Shown: positions 9,185-17,250 of the stretch, piece after piece
How the letters are laid out: each line of letters starts with the position of its first letter
Numbering within the stretch: the stretch's first letter is position 1
Assembly: GCA_016190375.1 (NCBI GenBank)
Contig: JACPQR010000099.1
Span: 1-64,000 of the forward strand
Direction of reading: 5' to 3'
Length of the DNA stretch: 64,000 nucleotides
Source: Deltaproteobacteria bacterium
Lineage (GTDB): Bacteria; Myxococcota_A; Polyangia; JACPQR01
Position numbers and translations under genes: made by a program
The notes under the pieces: generated by a model
The model's database searches: none
Told to the model about the DNA's origin: nothing
The model's input: the letters and a program-made list of their open reading frames with translations, nothing else

Positions 9185-9263
9185 CGCCGAAGAAAACCCC
9201 TTCAGCGAACCCGCCCCGGCGCGGTATCATCGGCACGAACCGTACGAGCCGAGGGAGGGTGCC

Positions 9264-9869
9264 ATGAGGCAGTCGGGTCGGAAGGGAAAGAGGTGGAGCG
9301 CGGCGGAGTCGGCCAAGATCGTCGCCGACGAGGTGAGCGACCTGGCGCGGCACCGGCGCGTGTCCGAGGTCATGACGCGAGAGCCGGTCTGTGTCCTCGA
9401 AGAGACGAGTCTCGAGTCCGCGACGTCGATCCTCCTCGAGCGCGGCCTGAGCGCCGCGCCCGTCGTCGACGACGCGGGCCGCGTCGTCGGGATGCTCTCG
9501 ATGACGGACATCGTGCGTGAGGCGCACGACAGGGGCGAGACGGAGGAGATCCCGCTCCGGACCCGCCAGAGGAAGATCGAGTACGAGATCCGCGGCGACT
9601 TCTTCGCGACGGAGCTCGCGCGCTCGACGGTGGCCGACGTGATGAGGCCGGTCGTCGCCGTGCTCCCGGAGAACGCCCCGCTCTCGCAGGCGGCGGCGCT
9701 GATGGCCGCCGAGGGCGTGCAGCGTCTCCCCGTCGTCGATCGGGAGCGGCGGATCCGTGGGATCGTCTCGGCGCTCGATCTGCTGCGCTGGTGGGCCTCG
9801 CAGGACGGCTACTCGGTCCCGTCGTACGCGCTTGTCCGCAAGGCGCGCCCGCAGCGGATCGCCTCGTAG
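9264..9869 (+). CDS. Two-CBS-domain protein
   Basis: 201 aa from an ATG preceded by GAGGGAGGGTG. The two CBS motifs are VSEVMTREPVCV...GLSAAPVVDDAGRVVGMLSMTDI (about 33-85) and VADVMRPVVAV...EGVQRLPVVDRERRIRGIVSALDLL (about 120-175). Paired CBS repeats form a Bateman module that binds adenosyl nucleotides and acts as an energy or ligand sensor. No enzymatic domain is attached. A short basic N-terminus precedes the module. Cytosolic; partner unknown. Confidence 0.88.
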   Translation: MRQSGRKGKRWSAAESAKIVADEVSDLARHRRVSEVMTREPVCVLEETSLESATSILLERGLSAAPVVDDAGRVVGMLSMTDIVREAHDRGETEEIPLRTRQRKIEYEIRGDFFATELARSTVADVMRPVVAVLPENAPLSQAAALMAAEGVQRLPVVDRERRIRGIVSALDLLRWWASQDGYSVPSYALVRKARPQRIAS

Positions 9870-10004
9870 CTCGGCGCTTCCGGCCGTATTCGCCAGTGCA
9901 CACTTCAGAGCGGGATCGGCTCTGGCCGGCTCGCGACGCTCGCCCTGCGGCGAAGATGGACAGCCCACGGTCACTGGTCCCTTCCTTGCTCACGTGGCGC
10001 GGCC

Positions 10005-11549
10005 ATGAGGAATCGAGCGCTCCGATCGCTGTTCGCCATCGCGACCATCTGGACCGCGGCCTGCCTCGCGCCCATCGGCGACGACGGCTACGTCGACGAG
10101 TCCGACTTCCCCCAGGGCAGCGCCTTCAAGCACGCGGGAGGGGAGAGGCTCGTCGTCCCCGATCTGACCGATGCGTTCGAGTTCACGCGCGTGTGGCGGA
10201 TCGGCAACAGGGACAACATCACCCGCATCTACCTGCTCGTCCACGGCGACGGGAACACTGATTACTCGGGATCGACGGAGGGCGACCGCAACGACATGGA
10301 GGAGCGGCTCCCGCCCGGCGAGGGTGCGATCGTCGCCTACCCGGTCAGCCCGTCGGGCAACTGGCCCGCGTTCGACGGGGGCAGGAACGGCCGCAAGGTC
10401 CTCCGGCTCTTCGAGGAGCTGCGGACGCTGGCCGGCCGCACGGACGTCGTCTTCGAGCAGTTCGCGCTGTCCGGCGGAGGCCGCGTGAACCACGCCTTGA
10501 TGCGCCTGATCAACGAGCACGGCGACGAGGCCGACGTGCGGGCCTTCGCGGCGGACAACCTCCGCGGCATCCACGACGGCGATTCGCTCTCCTACAGCCT
10601 CAACAGCATGCGCGACAACTACATCCTCTCGATCGAGGACTACCCCCACGTTCGGTTCGCGTTCATCCACAACACGTCCGGCAAGATGAGCTACGTGCAC
10701 AGCTACCACAACGCGATCGCCAAGCGCTTCAACGACGGCCGCGGCTACCCGTTCGGCGGATCGCTCTCGCTGCAGGACGGGCGGCTCCGGTTCTGGTCGG
10801 CCGCAACGCACTGGACCGCGTGGAAGGGGCAGTTCGCGAAGGTCTTCTTCGGCGAACAGGGCCCGGTCCATCCCGACGGCGACGCGTGGATCGGCGCCCC
10901 GTGCGGCGTCGCGCGGGACTGCTCGGCCGACATTTGCTTCGTCGAGAGCGACGGGTACCCGGGCGGCATGTGCAGCAAGCGCTGCGACGGTTCGTGCCCG
11001 GACCGGGGCGGCGAGCCCATCACGGGCTGCGTCACGCTCGACGGCGAGGGCTGGTGCCTCTCTCGCGCGGACACGTCTGCCTACCCGGGAAGCGGCTGCA
11101 GGCCGGGGTACCACGCCCAGAGCCTTCTGCGTCACGGCAGCCGCAGCACCTGGCGAACGATGTGCATCCCCGACGACGAGCGGACGGTCTTCTCGTTCGC
11201 CGGAACGGGCACGCCCGCTCGGATCCCCGACGCGCCGCTCGCCGGCATCCGCAGCACGGCCACCGCGTCGAGCGTTCCCGACTGCGCGCTGGAGGTCTCG
11301 GTGGACGTCACGATCCGGCACACCTACCGGGGCGACCTCGTCGTCGGCTTGACCGACCCGTCGGGCCGCCGCGCGGTCTTGCAGTCGAGGCAAGGCGCCG
11401 AGGCGCGCGACCTCGTGCTCCAGGGCGTCACGGCCGACCTGGGTGCAAGCGGCGCGAACGGCGCCTGGGTGCTCGACGTCGCGGACGAGGAGCGGAAGGA
11501 CGAAGGATCGCTCGAGTCGTGGAAGGTCGAGCTCCGCTGCGCGCGGTGA
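10005..11549 (+). CDS. Lipoprotein with alpha/beta-hydrolase-like region and C-terminal P-type domain
   Basis: 514 aa. The signal peptide ends at WTAAC (Cys20). Residues about 65-280 contain IYLLVHGDGN and a nucleophile-elbow-like FALSGGGRVNHALM, suggesting a secreted alpha/beta hydrolase, although the elbow is not classical. A cysteine-rich module follows (about 290-385). Residues about 395-514 match the proprotein-convertase P domain (VTIRHTYRGDLVVGLTDPSG, ANGAWVLDVAD...SLESWKVEL), a beta-sandwich found beside secreted hydrolases in myxobacteria. Likely a surface hydrolase; substrate unknown. Convergent with the gene at 11557. Confidence 0.8.
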   Translation: MRNRALRSLFAIATIWTAACLAPIGDDGYVDESDFPQGSAFKHAGGERLVVPDLTDAFEFTRVWRIGNRDNITRIYLLVHGDGNTDYSGSTEGDRNDMEERLPPGEGAIVAYPVSPSGNWPAFDGGRNGRKVLRLFEELRTLAGRTDVVFEQFALSGGGRVNHALMRLINEHGDEADVRAFAADNLRGIHDGDSLSYSLNSMRDNYILSIEDYPHVRFAFIHNTSGKMSYVHSYHNAIAKRFNDGRGYPFGGSLSLQDGRLRFWSAATHWTAWKGQFAKVFFGEQGPVHPDGDAWIGAPCGVARDCSADICFVESDGYPGGMCSKRCDGSCPDRGGEPITGCVTLDGEGWCLSRADTSAYPGSGCRPGYHAQSLLRHGSRSTWRTMCIPDDERTVFSFAGTGTPARIPDAPLAGIRSTATASSVPDCALEVSVDVTIRHTYRGDLVVGLTDPSGRRAVLQSRQGAEARDLVLQGVTADLGASGANGAWVLDVADEERKDEGSLESWKVELRCAR

Positions 11550-11556
11550 CCGCCGG

Positions 11557-12270
11557 CTAGAGATCGCCCACGAGGGCGAGCCCGCCGAAGCTCGGCGTCA
11601 CGACCGGCACGAGCTCGAGCGTTCCGGCGCGGGCGAGATGACGCGGCTCGCCGGCCTGATCGGCCGACGATGCGCGCAGGGACAGCCCGGCGATCAGCAT
11701 GGTCGCTCCCGCCGCCTGGATCAGCGTCAGAAACGTCCCGAACGTGTACGTCACGGCGCGGCACGCTTGCTCGTCCACGTCGTGGCCGCAGTCCGTCGCC
11801 CCCGCCCAGATCATCGGGCCGGCGACGGGCACGAGGAACCAGTAGGCCGAGGGGCTCTCTCGCCCCACGCTGGCTCCGATCGACGCCGACAGACCGTACG
11901 AGAGCCCGAAGACGATGGCCCCGGCGATCGTCAGGCCGCGGCCCCTCCGCCTCGGCCGAGGCGGGGGGAGGAACGGCGCGGGCGGAGGCGCGGCCGCCAC
12001 GACCACCGTCGGGGGCGGCGCGGTCTGGTAGTCCATCGAGGCGACATCGACGCGGCGAACCTGCACCGTGCCAGTGGCGGTGGAGATCGTGAACAGCTCC
12101 GCGTCCTGGGCGACCAGCGTGCCGATGATCACCGCTCCGGTCACGAGCACGAAGCGCGCCGGTGGGGATGCGGGAGCGACCTGGACGACGGGCGGCGGCG
12201 CCTGGGCGATGGCGGGCTCGGCGCCCAGCATCGAGAGAACGAGGCAAACGAACAGGGCGGACGTCCTCAT
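11557..12270 (-). CDS. Exported/membrane protein of unknown function
   Basis: 237 aa. A cleavable signal peptide (MRTSALFVCLVLSMLGAEPAIA) is followed by a segment reading TGAVIIGTLVAQDAELFTIS, a proline-rich linker and then three hydrophobic stretches (about 110-205, e.g. GLTIAGAIVFGLSYGLSASIG and GPMIWAGATDC). This layout of a signal peptide, a small 'effect on membrane' domain, a Pro linker and two or three membrane spans is common in myxobacterial envelope proteins with no known function. Divergent from the epimerase gene. Confidence 0.7.
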   Translation of the reverse strand: MRTSALFVCLVLSMLGAEPAIAQAPPPVVQVAPASPPARFVLVTGAVIIGTLVAQDAELFTISTATGTVQVRRVDVASMDYQTAPPPTVVVAAAPPPAPFLPPPRPRRRGRGLTIAGAIVFGLSYGLSASIGASVGRESPSAYWFLVPVAGPMIWAGATDCGHDVDEQACRAVTYTFGTFLTLIQAAGATMLIAGLSLRASSADQAGEPRHLARAGTLELVPVVTPSFGGLALVGDL

Positions 12271-12357
12271 CGAGCACCGTCGCTATCACGATCCCGTGGA
12301 TCCCGCGAGACCTTTCTGACCGATTCGAGTGGCATATCATGGGGGCCGGAGGCCTGG

Positions 12358-13287
12358 ATGAGAGCTCTCGTGACCGGAGGCGCCGGGTTCATCGGGTCGC
12401 ACATCGCCGAGCGGCTGGTCAGGACGGGCCATGCCGTCCGGGTTCTCGACGACCTCTCGGCGGGCAAGCGCGCGAACCTCGCCGCGGTCGCGGGCGACGT
12501 GGAGCTCGTCGTCGCCGACGTCCGCGATGCCGCGCGGGTCGACGAGCTGGCGCGCGACTGCGACGTGATCTTCCACGAGGCAGCGATCGTCTCGGTGCCC
12601 TACTCCGTCGAGCATCCGATTCAGACGAACGGCGTCAACGTCATCGGCACCCTCAACGTCCTCGAGGCGGCCCGGAAGCAGGGCGTGCGCCGCGTGGTGT
12701 TCGCCTGCTCGGCCGCCGTGTACGGCGAGGACCCGGCCCAGCCCAAGACCGAGTCGATGCTGCCGAGCCCGGTCTCGCCCTACGGTGTGGAGAAGCTCGC
12801 TAGCGAGCATTACCTCGCCGCCTGGAGCCGTCTCTTCGGTCTCGAGACGGTCTCGCTCCGCTACTTCAACGTGTTCGGCCCGCGGCAGGACCCGTCCTCG
12901 CCCTATTCGGGCGTCATCAGCATCTTCGTCAGCCGTTTTCTCGCGGGCCAGCCCGTCACGATCTTCGGCGACGGCGAGCAGTACCGGGACTTCGTCTACG
13001 TGGACAACGTCGTCGACGCGAACCTCGCCGCCGCCACCCGCGACGGGATCTCGGGGCGCGCCTTCAACGTCGGCTGTGGGCGGCGGACGACCCTGAACCA
13101 GCTCGTCGCGATCCTCGGCCACATCACCGGCCGGGCCGTCCTGCCCCGCCACGAGGCGCCCCGCGCGGGCGACATCCGGGAGTCCCTGGCCGACATCTCC
13201 CGCGCCCGCCGCGAGCTGGCCTACGAGCCGCGCATCGACGTCGACGAGGGGCTCGCACGCCTGGTGGAGGACGTGCGGCGAGGATGA
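12358..13287 (+). CDS. NAD-dependent nucleotide-sugar epimerase/dehydratase
   Basis: 309 aa starting MRALVTGGAGFIGSHIAERL. The GxxGxxG nucleotide-binding turn is at residues 7-13. The catalytic Ser118 (in FACSAAVYGE) and the YxxxK pair Tyr142/Lys146 are present. RYFNVFGPRQDPSSPYSGVI is the typical substrate-site motif of extended SDR enzymes of the UDP-glucose/UDP-N-acetylglucosamine 4-epimerase group (GalE/WbpP-like). Length is normal for the family. Expected role: making UDP-sugars for polysaccharide or glycan synthesis. No glycosyltransferases are adjacent. Confidence 0.92.
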   Translation: MRALVTGGAGFIGSHIAERLVRTGHAVRVLDDLSAGKRANLAAVAGDVELVVADVRDAARVDELARDCDVIFHEAAIVSVPYSVEHPIQTNGVNVIGTLNVLEAARKQGVRRVVFACSAAVYGEDPAQPKTESMLPSPVSPYGVEKLASEHYLAAWSRLFGLETVSLRYFNVFGPRQDPSSPYSGVISIFVSRFLAGQPVTIFGDGEQYRDFVYVDNVVDANLAAATRDGISGRAFNVGCGRRTTLNQLVAILGHITGRAVLPRHEAPRAGDIRESLADISRARRELAYEPRIDVDEGLARLVEDVRRG

Positions 13288-13298
13288 CAGGGGGGCTC

Positions 13299-13314
13299 GG
13301 GGAACTTTTTCCCC
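13299..13314. terminator. Perfect hairpin GGGGAA-CTTT-TTCCCC
   Basis: A six-base stem with a four-base loop, 11 bases after the epimerase stop. No T-run follows, so it is a weak terminator or mRNA-stability candidate rather than a clear intrinsic terminator. Confidence 0.35.
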
Positions 13315-13338
13315 TGGGTGGTGTCGCAGTCCGAGCGG

Positions 13339-14337
13339 ATGGCTGACGCCTACGAGGTCGCCCTTACGTGGCGCGGTGATCTGCTGCGCGCCGAGCTGTA
13401 CCAGGGTGCGTTCGAGGTCTGGGCGGGTGGGACGTCTCGGCACGACTTGCCCTTGCCGGTCGAGGGGCGCCACCTCCTCTTCCGCTCGGACGCGCGCGGA
13501 GCCTTGCTGCTCTCGCCGCCGGGCGGCGCCGAGTGGGCGCTCGACGACGGGGCGGGGCAGGGCGCCGCCGTCTCGCCGGGCGACTCCGTGGCCCGCTTGC
13601 AAGTCGCAGACCTCGAGATCGCGGTGCAGGCGACGACACCTGCCGAGCCGCTTCCCCGCTGGAACGTCCCGCTCGGGGCATGGCGGGTGGCGGCCGCTCA
13701 CATCGCCGCGTACGGCGCGCTCGCGTTCATCCTCAACCTGCCCGTGGGCCCCGCCCCCTCGGCTCCCGCTCGCGCCGACACGCCTCGCCCCGTCGCGCTC
13801 AGGCCGCTGCCGGACACGGGACCGCTGCCCTCGTTCGTATCCGGCCGCACGGAAACGCGCGCGCGGCGGGCCGCGACCTCGAGAGCGCCGGGCCGTGCCT
13901 CCGCGGTGGCGCGCCGACAGGCGCGGCCCTCCCGGACCGGGTCGGCGCCGCGAGCCCTGCTACCGGACGACGGGCGCGACCGGATCGAGGATCTCGCGAC
14001 CGCTCCGATCGAGATCGCGACCCTCGACGACCTGGCCGACCCCGCGGAACAGCCGGCTGCCTGCGGGGACGCGAAGTGCGCCGCAGGGCACGCGGCGGGG
14101 CGGTCCGGGCGCGGCGGCTCGCACGGCGCTGGCGTCGGCACCTGCGCGCGCGCGCACTTCCAGGGGCTCGCCCTTCGCCACGGGCGCACCGCCGCCATCG
14201 TCGCATGCTCGCCCGGCCCGCGCCTGGGATCGGCCCCCGCAGCCCTCCCCGGCGAGAGCGTGGTGCTGCGCGATCAGGGCCCGGACGCCAGGCTCGCCGC
14301 CGAGGTCTGGAGCTGGGACGGATCTGGCAGGCGGTAG
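13339..14337 (+). CDS. FHA-like single-pass membrane protein, hypothetical
   Basis: 332 aa from the ATG (MADAYEVALTWRGDLLRAEL); GTG codons at 13318 and 13321 are alternatives. The N-terminal about 100 residues look like a beta-rich, FHA-like cytosolic domain ending near VARLQVADLEIAVQ. One hydrophobic segment (about 115-135, VAAAHIAAYGALAFILNLPV) follows, then a long Pro/Arg-rich low-complexity tail and a Cys-containing C-terminus. Similar topologies occur in myxobacterial envelope or motility proteins, but no family can be named. It converges on the gene ending at 14706 across a large inverted repeat. Confidence 0.6.
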   Translation: MADAYEVALTWRGDLLRAELYQGAFEVWAGGTSRHDLPLPVEGRHLLFRSDARGALLLSPPGGAEWALDDGAGQGAAVSPGDSVARLQVADLEIAVQATTPAEPLPRWNVPLGAWRVAAAHIAAYGALAFILNLPVGPAPSAPARADTPRPVALRPLPDTGPLPSFVSGRTETRARRAATSRAPGRASAVARRQARPSRTGSAPRALLPDDGRDRIEDLATAPIEIATLDDLADPAEQPAACGDAKCAAGHAAGRSGRGGSHGAGVGTCARAHFQGLALRHGRTAAIVACSPGPRLGSAPAALPGESVVLRDQGPDARLAAEVWSWDGSGRR

Positions 14338-14387
14338 TGCGTTGCGCGGACGGGTCCTCGACGGGCTCCGCTCTTTTCGGATCGGAG

Positions 14388-14583
14388 CAACAGGAAGGCG
14401 GGAAGGCGGGAAGACCCGACTCTGTCGGGAGACGGCGCTCCGACGGCATCAACCCTGGCTTCGAGGCAGCGATCGGCTCGACTCGAGCGAGCACCTGCAC
14501 GGCCGCCACGTGACTGGCATTCGAGACGCCCGACCAGCGGCTTCCTGCAATCCCGTCCTTCCCGCCTTCCTTTCTTCCTGTTG
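14388..14583. repeat. Large inverted repeat (26-bp arms) between convergent genes
   Basis: Left arm 14388-14413 reads CAACAGGAAGGCGGGAAGGC then GGGAAG; right arm 14558-14583 is its reverse complement with only three mismatches. The arms enclose about 144 bases that hold no gene. The element is purine-rich on one side and pyrimidine-rich on the other, fills most of the intergenic gap (14338-14705) and has no obvious coding capacity. It could be a miniature transposable element remnant, a repeat of the REP/ERIC kind, or a long hairpin shared as a terminator by both genes. Confidence 0.65.
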
Positions 14584-14705
14584 TTTTTCTGCCCCCCCGT
14601 GGCCTGCGCTCGTGAGCCGGCGTGGGCGCCCGGGACCCTGAAATGCGCCAGTGCCGCGGTCAGCTCGCGACACCCGCGTCGTCGCCGCCTGGTGCTCGAA
14701 GTCGA

Positions 14706-16052
14706 TCAGCAGCCGCCGTGCGCTTGGTTTGCGCTTGCGATCGGCCTGGCGGCGGCGCTCTCGCAGGCGCGGCGGTCGAGGTACCACGTCTCCGCGTCCT
14801 CGGGGTGGTAGCCGACGAGGCCGAAGAGGTACTGGCCGCGAACGACGCGGACGCGCTCCGGGTCGGCCGATACGATCGTGTAGATCTCGCCGCATCCCAT
14901 GCTCATCGAGGATCGCACGGGGCCGCGGCCGCGGTTCGCGCGCACCTCGGTCTGCGGTCCGAGAAGGACGACGCTGGGCAGATGGACCGAGTCGGCTGCT
15001 GCGTACTCGAAGATGAACGACGAGACCACGAGGTTGGCGTCGCCGGAGTCGTCGATGAACGACGAGGAGAGACGGACACGATCGCTTGCGCCACGCTCGG
15101 CCTGGATGCGCCAGTCCGTGCAGGCGAGGCCATCGAAGCCCTCCTCTTCGAGCCAGAAGATCCGACCGCCCCGCCGCACGCGCTCGCCGAGCGGATCGCC
15201 CAGCGTCGAGTCGGCCGCGACGTAGCCCTCGGGCAGCTCCGGTTGCGGCGCCGCCTCATCCATGGACCACCGGCGCTCGACCACGCGAGGCGGGCAGGCG
15301 AGGTCGCCCCGCCTTCGCTCGAAGCCCACGCGGGCCCACCCCATCACCTCGACACCGGCGCGGTGCTGGGCGATCCTGGGCAGGCCATCGCGCTCCTCGA
15401 CGACCCGCAGCGGACCGCAGAGGGTCTGGGCGAACGTCGGCCCGCCCGGGACCACGCTGAGATCGCGAGCGTGATCCCGGAAGTCGGCCGCGTCGGGCGA
15501 GGGCGGCAGCGGGAGCTCGCGAGTGCCGAGGGAGCGCGAGTCGACGAAGGCGCGGACTGGCCTCCAGCGATTGTCGATCGCGATCTGGTAGCCGGGCAGA
15601 GCGATCTCGGTCGTCCGCGGCCCCGGCTCGATCACCGGCAGGTAGGCGCCCGGCAGGGCGCGGCCCACGACCGGCCCGTCCGGTGCGCCGAGGTGCAGAT
15701 CCGCGTGCGCCTGCACGAACAGCCCGAGGCCACGGTCAGCCGTGGGCCAGGAGCGCGCCTCCGGGGGAAGTCTCCCCTGCAGATCGCCTTCGACGGCGCG
15801 GACGCTCCCGTCCGCAAGGAGCTCGACGAGCGCGGGCTCCCTCGACCGGCCGAGGATCGAGCCGCGCTCCTCCGGCCCGGTGAAGCGCTGGTCGCCGGGC
15901 CTGAGCCACATCACGGTCGGCGCGGGATCGCGCCGCGGCGAAGCCGCGTCGGCCACCCGTGCAGGCGCGTGGCCCGGAGCGGGCGCCCGGCTCGCGACCG
16001 GAGCGGCGCAACCGGTCAGGGCGAGGCCCAGAGCCAAGGCCGCTCGGCGCAT
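14706..16052 (-). CDS. Putative lipoprotein of unknown function
   Basis: 448 aa from the ATG giving MRRAALALGLALTGC, a clear lipoprotein signal (Cys15). The frame is open another 129 codons upstream, but that part has no signal peptide. The mature protein has a Pro/Ala-rich linker and then a long globular part with motifs such as RVRLSSSFIDDSGDANLVVS and SMSMGCGEIYTIVSADPERV. Few cysteines, no repeats. It lies downstream of a roughly 440-base gap. Surface or periplasmic role likely; no family recognised. Confidence 0.75.
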   Translation of the reverse strand: MRRAALALGLALTGCAAPVASRAPAPGHAPARVADAASPRRDPAPTVMWLRPGDQRFTGPEERGSILGRSREPALVELLADGSVRAVEGDLQGRLPPEARSWPTADRGLGLFVQAHADLHLGAPDGPVVGRALPGAYLPVIEPGPRTTEIALPGYQIAIDNRWRPVRAFVDSRSLGTRELPLPPSPDAADFRDHARDLSVVPGGPTFAQTLCGPLRVVEERDGLPRIAQHRAGVEVMGWARVGFERRRGDLACPPRVVERRWSMDEAAPQPELPEGYVAADSTLGDPLGERVRRGGRIFWLEEEGFDGLACTDWRIQAERGASDRVRLSSSFIDDSGDANLVVSSFIFEYAAADSVHLPSVVLLGPQTEVRANRGRGPVRSSMSMGCGEIYTIVSADPERVRVVRGQYLFGLVGYHPEDAETWYLDRRACESAAARPIASANQAHGGC

Positions 16053-16326
16053 TCCCGCATCATGACACCGTTCGGGTCGCCTCGTTCGCCTGTCGCCTGA
16101 GGAGTGACAGCGCGTGGTGACCCCGTAGACCACGCTTCTGTCGCGAATCCGCGGGCATGGCGCATCGACGACCGCCGCGGTGTGCACGCCCGTGGGCCTC
16201 CGAAAACGAGGAACCGAGGAGTCACGCCTTGGCCCCGTCCGTGCAGCGGACCCAAGATGGAAGGGAGATTCCCATGGGCTATCGGACGAAGGAAAACCCG
16301 CCGCGCGCACCCCAGACCCCGAGGCG

Positions 16327-16446
16327 TCACTCGTAGAGGATCTCCGTGGGCATCCCCCGCTCGTCCGTGCAGCCCCGCGCCTGCGCGTAGGCGTCATCAC
16401 CAGAGATCGAGCAGCCCCATTCGTTTGCGCCCTCACCATTGCTCAC
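16327..16446 (-). CDS. Possible small ORF or C-terminal gene remnant (39 aa)
   Basis: A GTG-started frame with a protein-like, less GC-biased composition, ending ARGCTDERGMPTEILYE. It could be a tiny protein or the last part of a lost gene. No ribosome binding site stands out. It is divergent from the VapB-like gene. Very uncertain. Confidence 0.2.
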   Translation of the reverse strand: MSNGEGANEWGCSISGDDAYAQARGCTDERGMPTEILYE

Positions 16447-16467
16447 CTCGCTTGTTCCCCCTATGAT
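16439..16467 (+). promoter_or_regulatory. Candidate sigma-70-type promoter for the VapBC-like pair
   Basis: TTGCTC (16439-16444) and TATGAT (16462-16467) with a 17-base spacer, just upstream of the palindrome and of the GGAGG ribosome binding site of the antitoxin gene. The -10 is good; the -35 matches only the TTG core. Confidence 0.45.
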
Positions 16468-16468
16468 T

Positions 16469-16482
16469 CACATGTGCATGTG
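16469..16482. promoter_or_regulatory. Palindrome CACATG-TG-CATGTG, candidate TA operator
   Basis: Two 6-base arms that are perfect reverse complements around a 2-base centre, placed directly after the -10 element and before the antitoxin ribosome binding site. This is where autoregulated VapB-type antitoxins normally bind. Inference from position and symmetry. Confidence 0.45.
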
Positions 16483-16493
16483 GAGGTGTCTGA

Positions 16494-16739
16494 ATGGCGG
16501 CACTGGAGACCAGGACGACGGTCCTCTTCGAGCCCTCTCAGTACCGGGAGCTGAAGCGCATCGCCGAGGCCGAAGGGAGACCTGTCGCGGAGCTGATCCG
16601 CGACGCCGTCGCCCAGAGATACCGGCTCGCGACGCGTGAGGAGCGAGTCCAGGCCGTCGAACGCCTCGCGGCTCTGTCGGCGCCGGTGGGCGACTGGAAA
16701 CAGATGGAGGCCGAGATCCTTCGGGGCGCCCTCGAGTGA
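16494..16739 (+). CDS. Ribbon-helix-helix antitoxin of a VapBC-like pair
   Basis: 81 aa. The N-terminus TRTTVLFEPSQYRELKRIAE is a ribbon-helix-helix DNA-binding pattern (short strand then helix), followed by RPVAELIRDAVAQRY. The C-terminal tail (about 45-81) would bind the toxin. Preceded by TGGAGG at good spacing and by a promoter with an overlapping palindrome, fitting autoregulation. Its stop overlaps the toxin GTG by four bases (GTGA). Confidence 0.8.
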   Translation: MAALETRTTVLFEPSQYRELKRIAEAEGRPVAELIRDAVAQRYRLATREERVQAVERLAALSAPVGDWKQMEAEILRGALE

Positions 16740-17143
16740 GCTCCGTCTTCATCGACGTCAACATCCCGATGTACGCCGCCGGTGGCGATCATCCGCACAA
16801 GTCCCCTTCGGTGAGGTTTCTCAGACGGGTCGCCGAAGGGGCGGTCGAGGCGGTGACGGACGCCGAGGTCTTCCAGGAGCTCCTCCACCGCTACCGCGCC
16901 ATCGGCCGGCTTTCGGACGGACTGGCCGTCTACGATCAGTTTCGTCGCATCGTCCCGGTGGTCCTCCCGGTGTCGATCGGAGCCGTCGACGATGCCCGGG
17001 CGCTCCTGGGCTCGGCGCCGAACGTCGGCTCGCGTGACGCAATCCACGTGGCAGTGATGCGGCGGTCCCGGATCACGCGCGTGGCGTCCTTCGACGCCGG
17101 TTTCGACGCGATCAAGGGCATCAGGCGCATTGTGCCGAGGTGA
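16736..17143 (+). CDS. PIN-domain ribonuclease toxin, VapC-like
   Basis: 135 aa from a GTG. The first acidic residue lies in SSVFIDVNIPMYAAGG (Asp8), the second near TDAEVFQELLHRY (Glu), and the third in SRDAIHVAVM (Asp) with a following ITRVASFDAGFDAI, the standard order of PIN catalytic acids. Length is normal for VapC. Role: Mg-dependent RNA cleavage held in check by the upstream antitoxin. The translational overlap supports a single TA operon. Confidence 0.85.
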   Translation: MSSVFIDVNIPMYAAGGDHPHKSPSVRFLRRVAEGAVEAVTDAEVFQELLHRYRAIGRLSDGLAVYDQFRRIVPVVLPVSIGAVDDARALLGSAPNVGSRDAIHVAVMRRSRITRVASFDAGFDAIKGIRRIVPR

Positions 17144-17250
17144 AGTAGCCACCCAGTGGCTTTCCGTCGTTCTCGACCCGACGTGCGCGGGAGAAAACGG
17201 CGGCCCGCGCGTGGTACCCTGCGGCAGCCCGTTTTCACGAGGAGGATCCA

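Larger units (their letters stand above)
16053..16493. other. Intergenic region upstream of the VapBC-like pair
   Basis: About 440 bases. The right end holds the promoter and palindrome listed separately. The middle holds only a short minus-strand frame (16327-16446). The rest shows no gene or RNA that can be supported. Confidence 0.5.
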
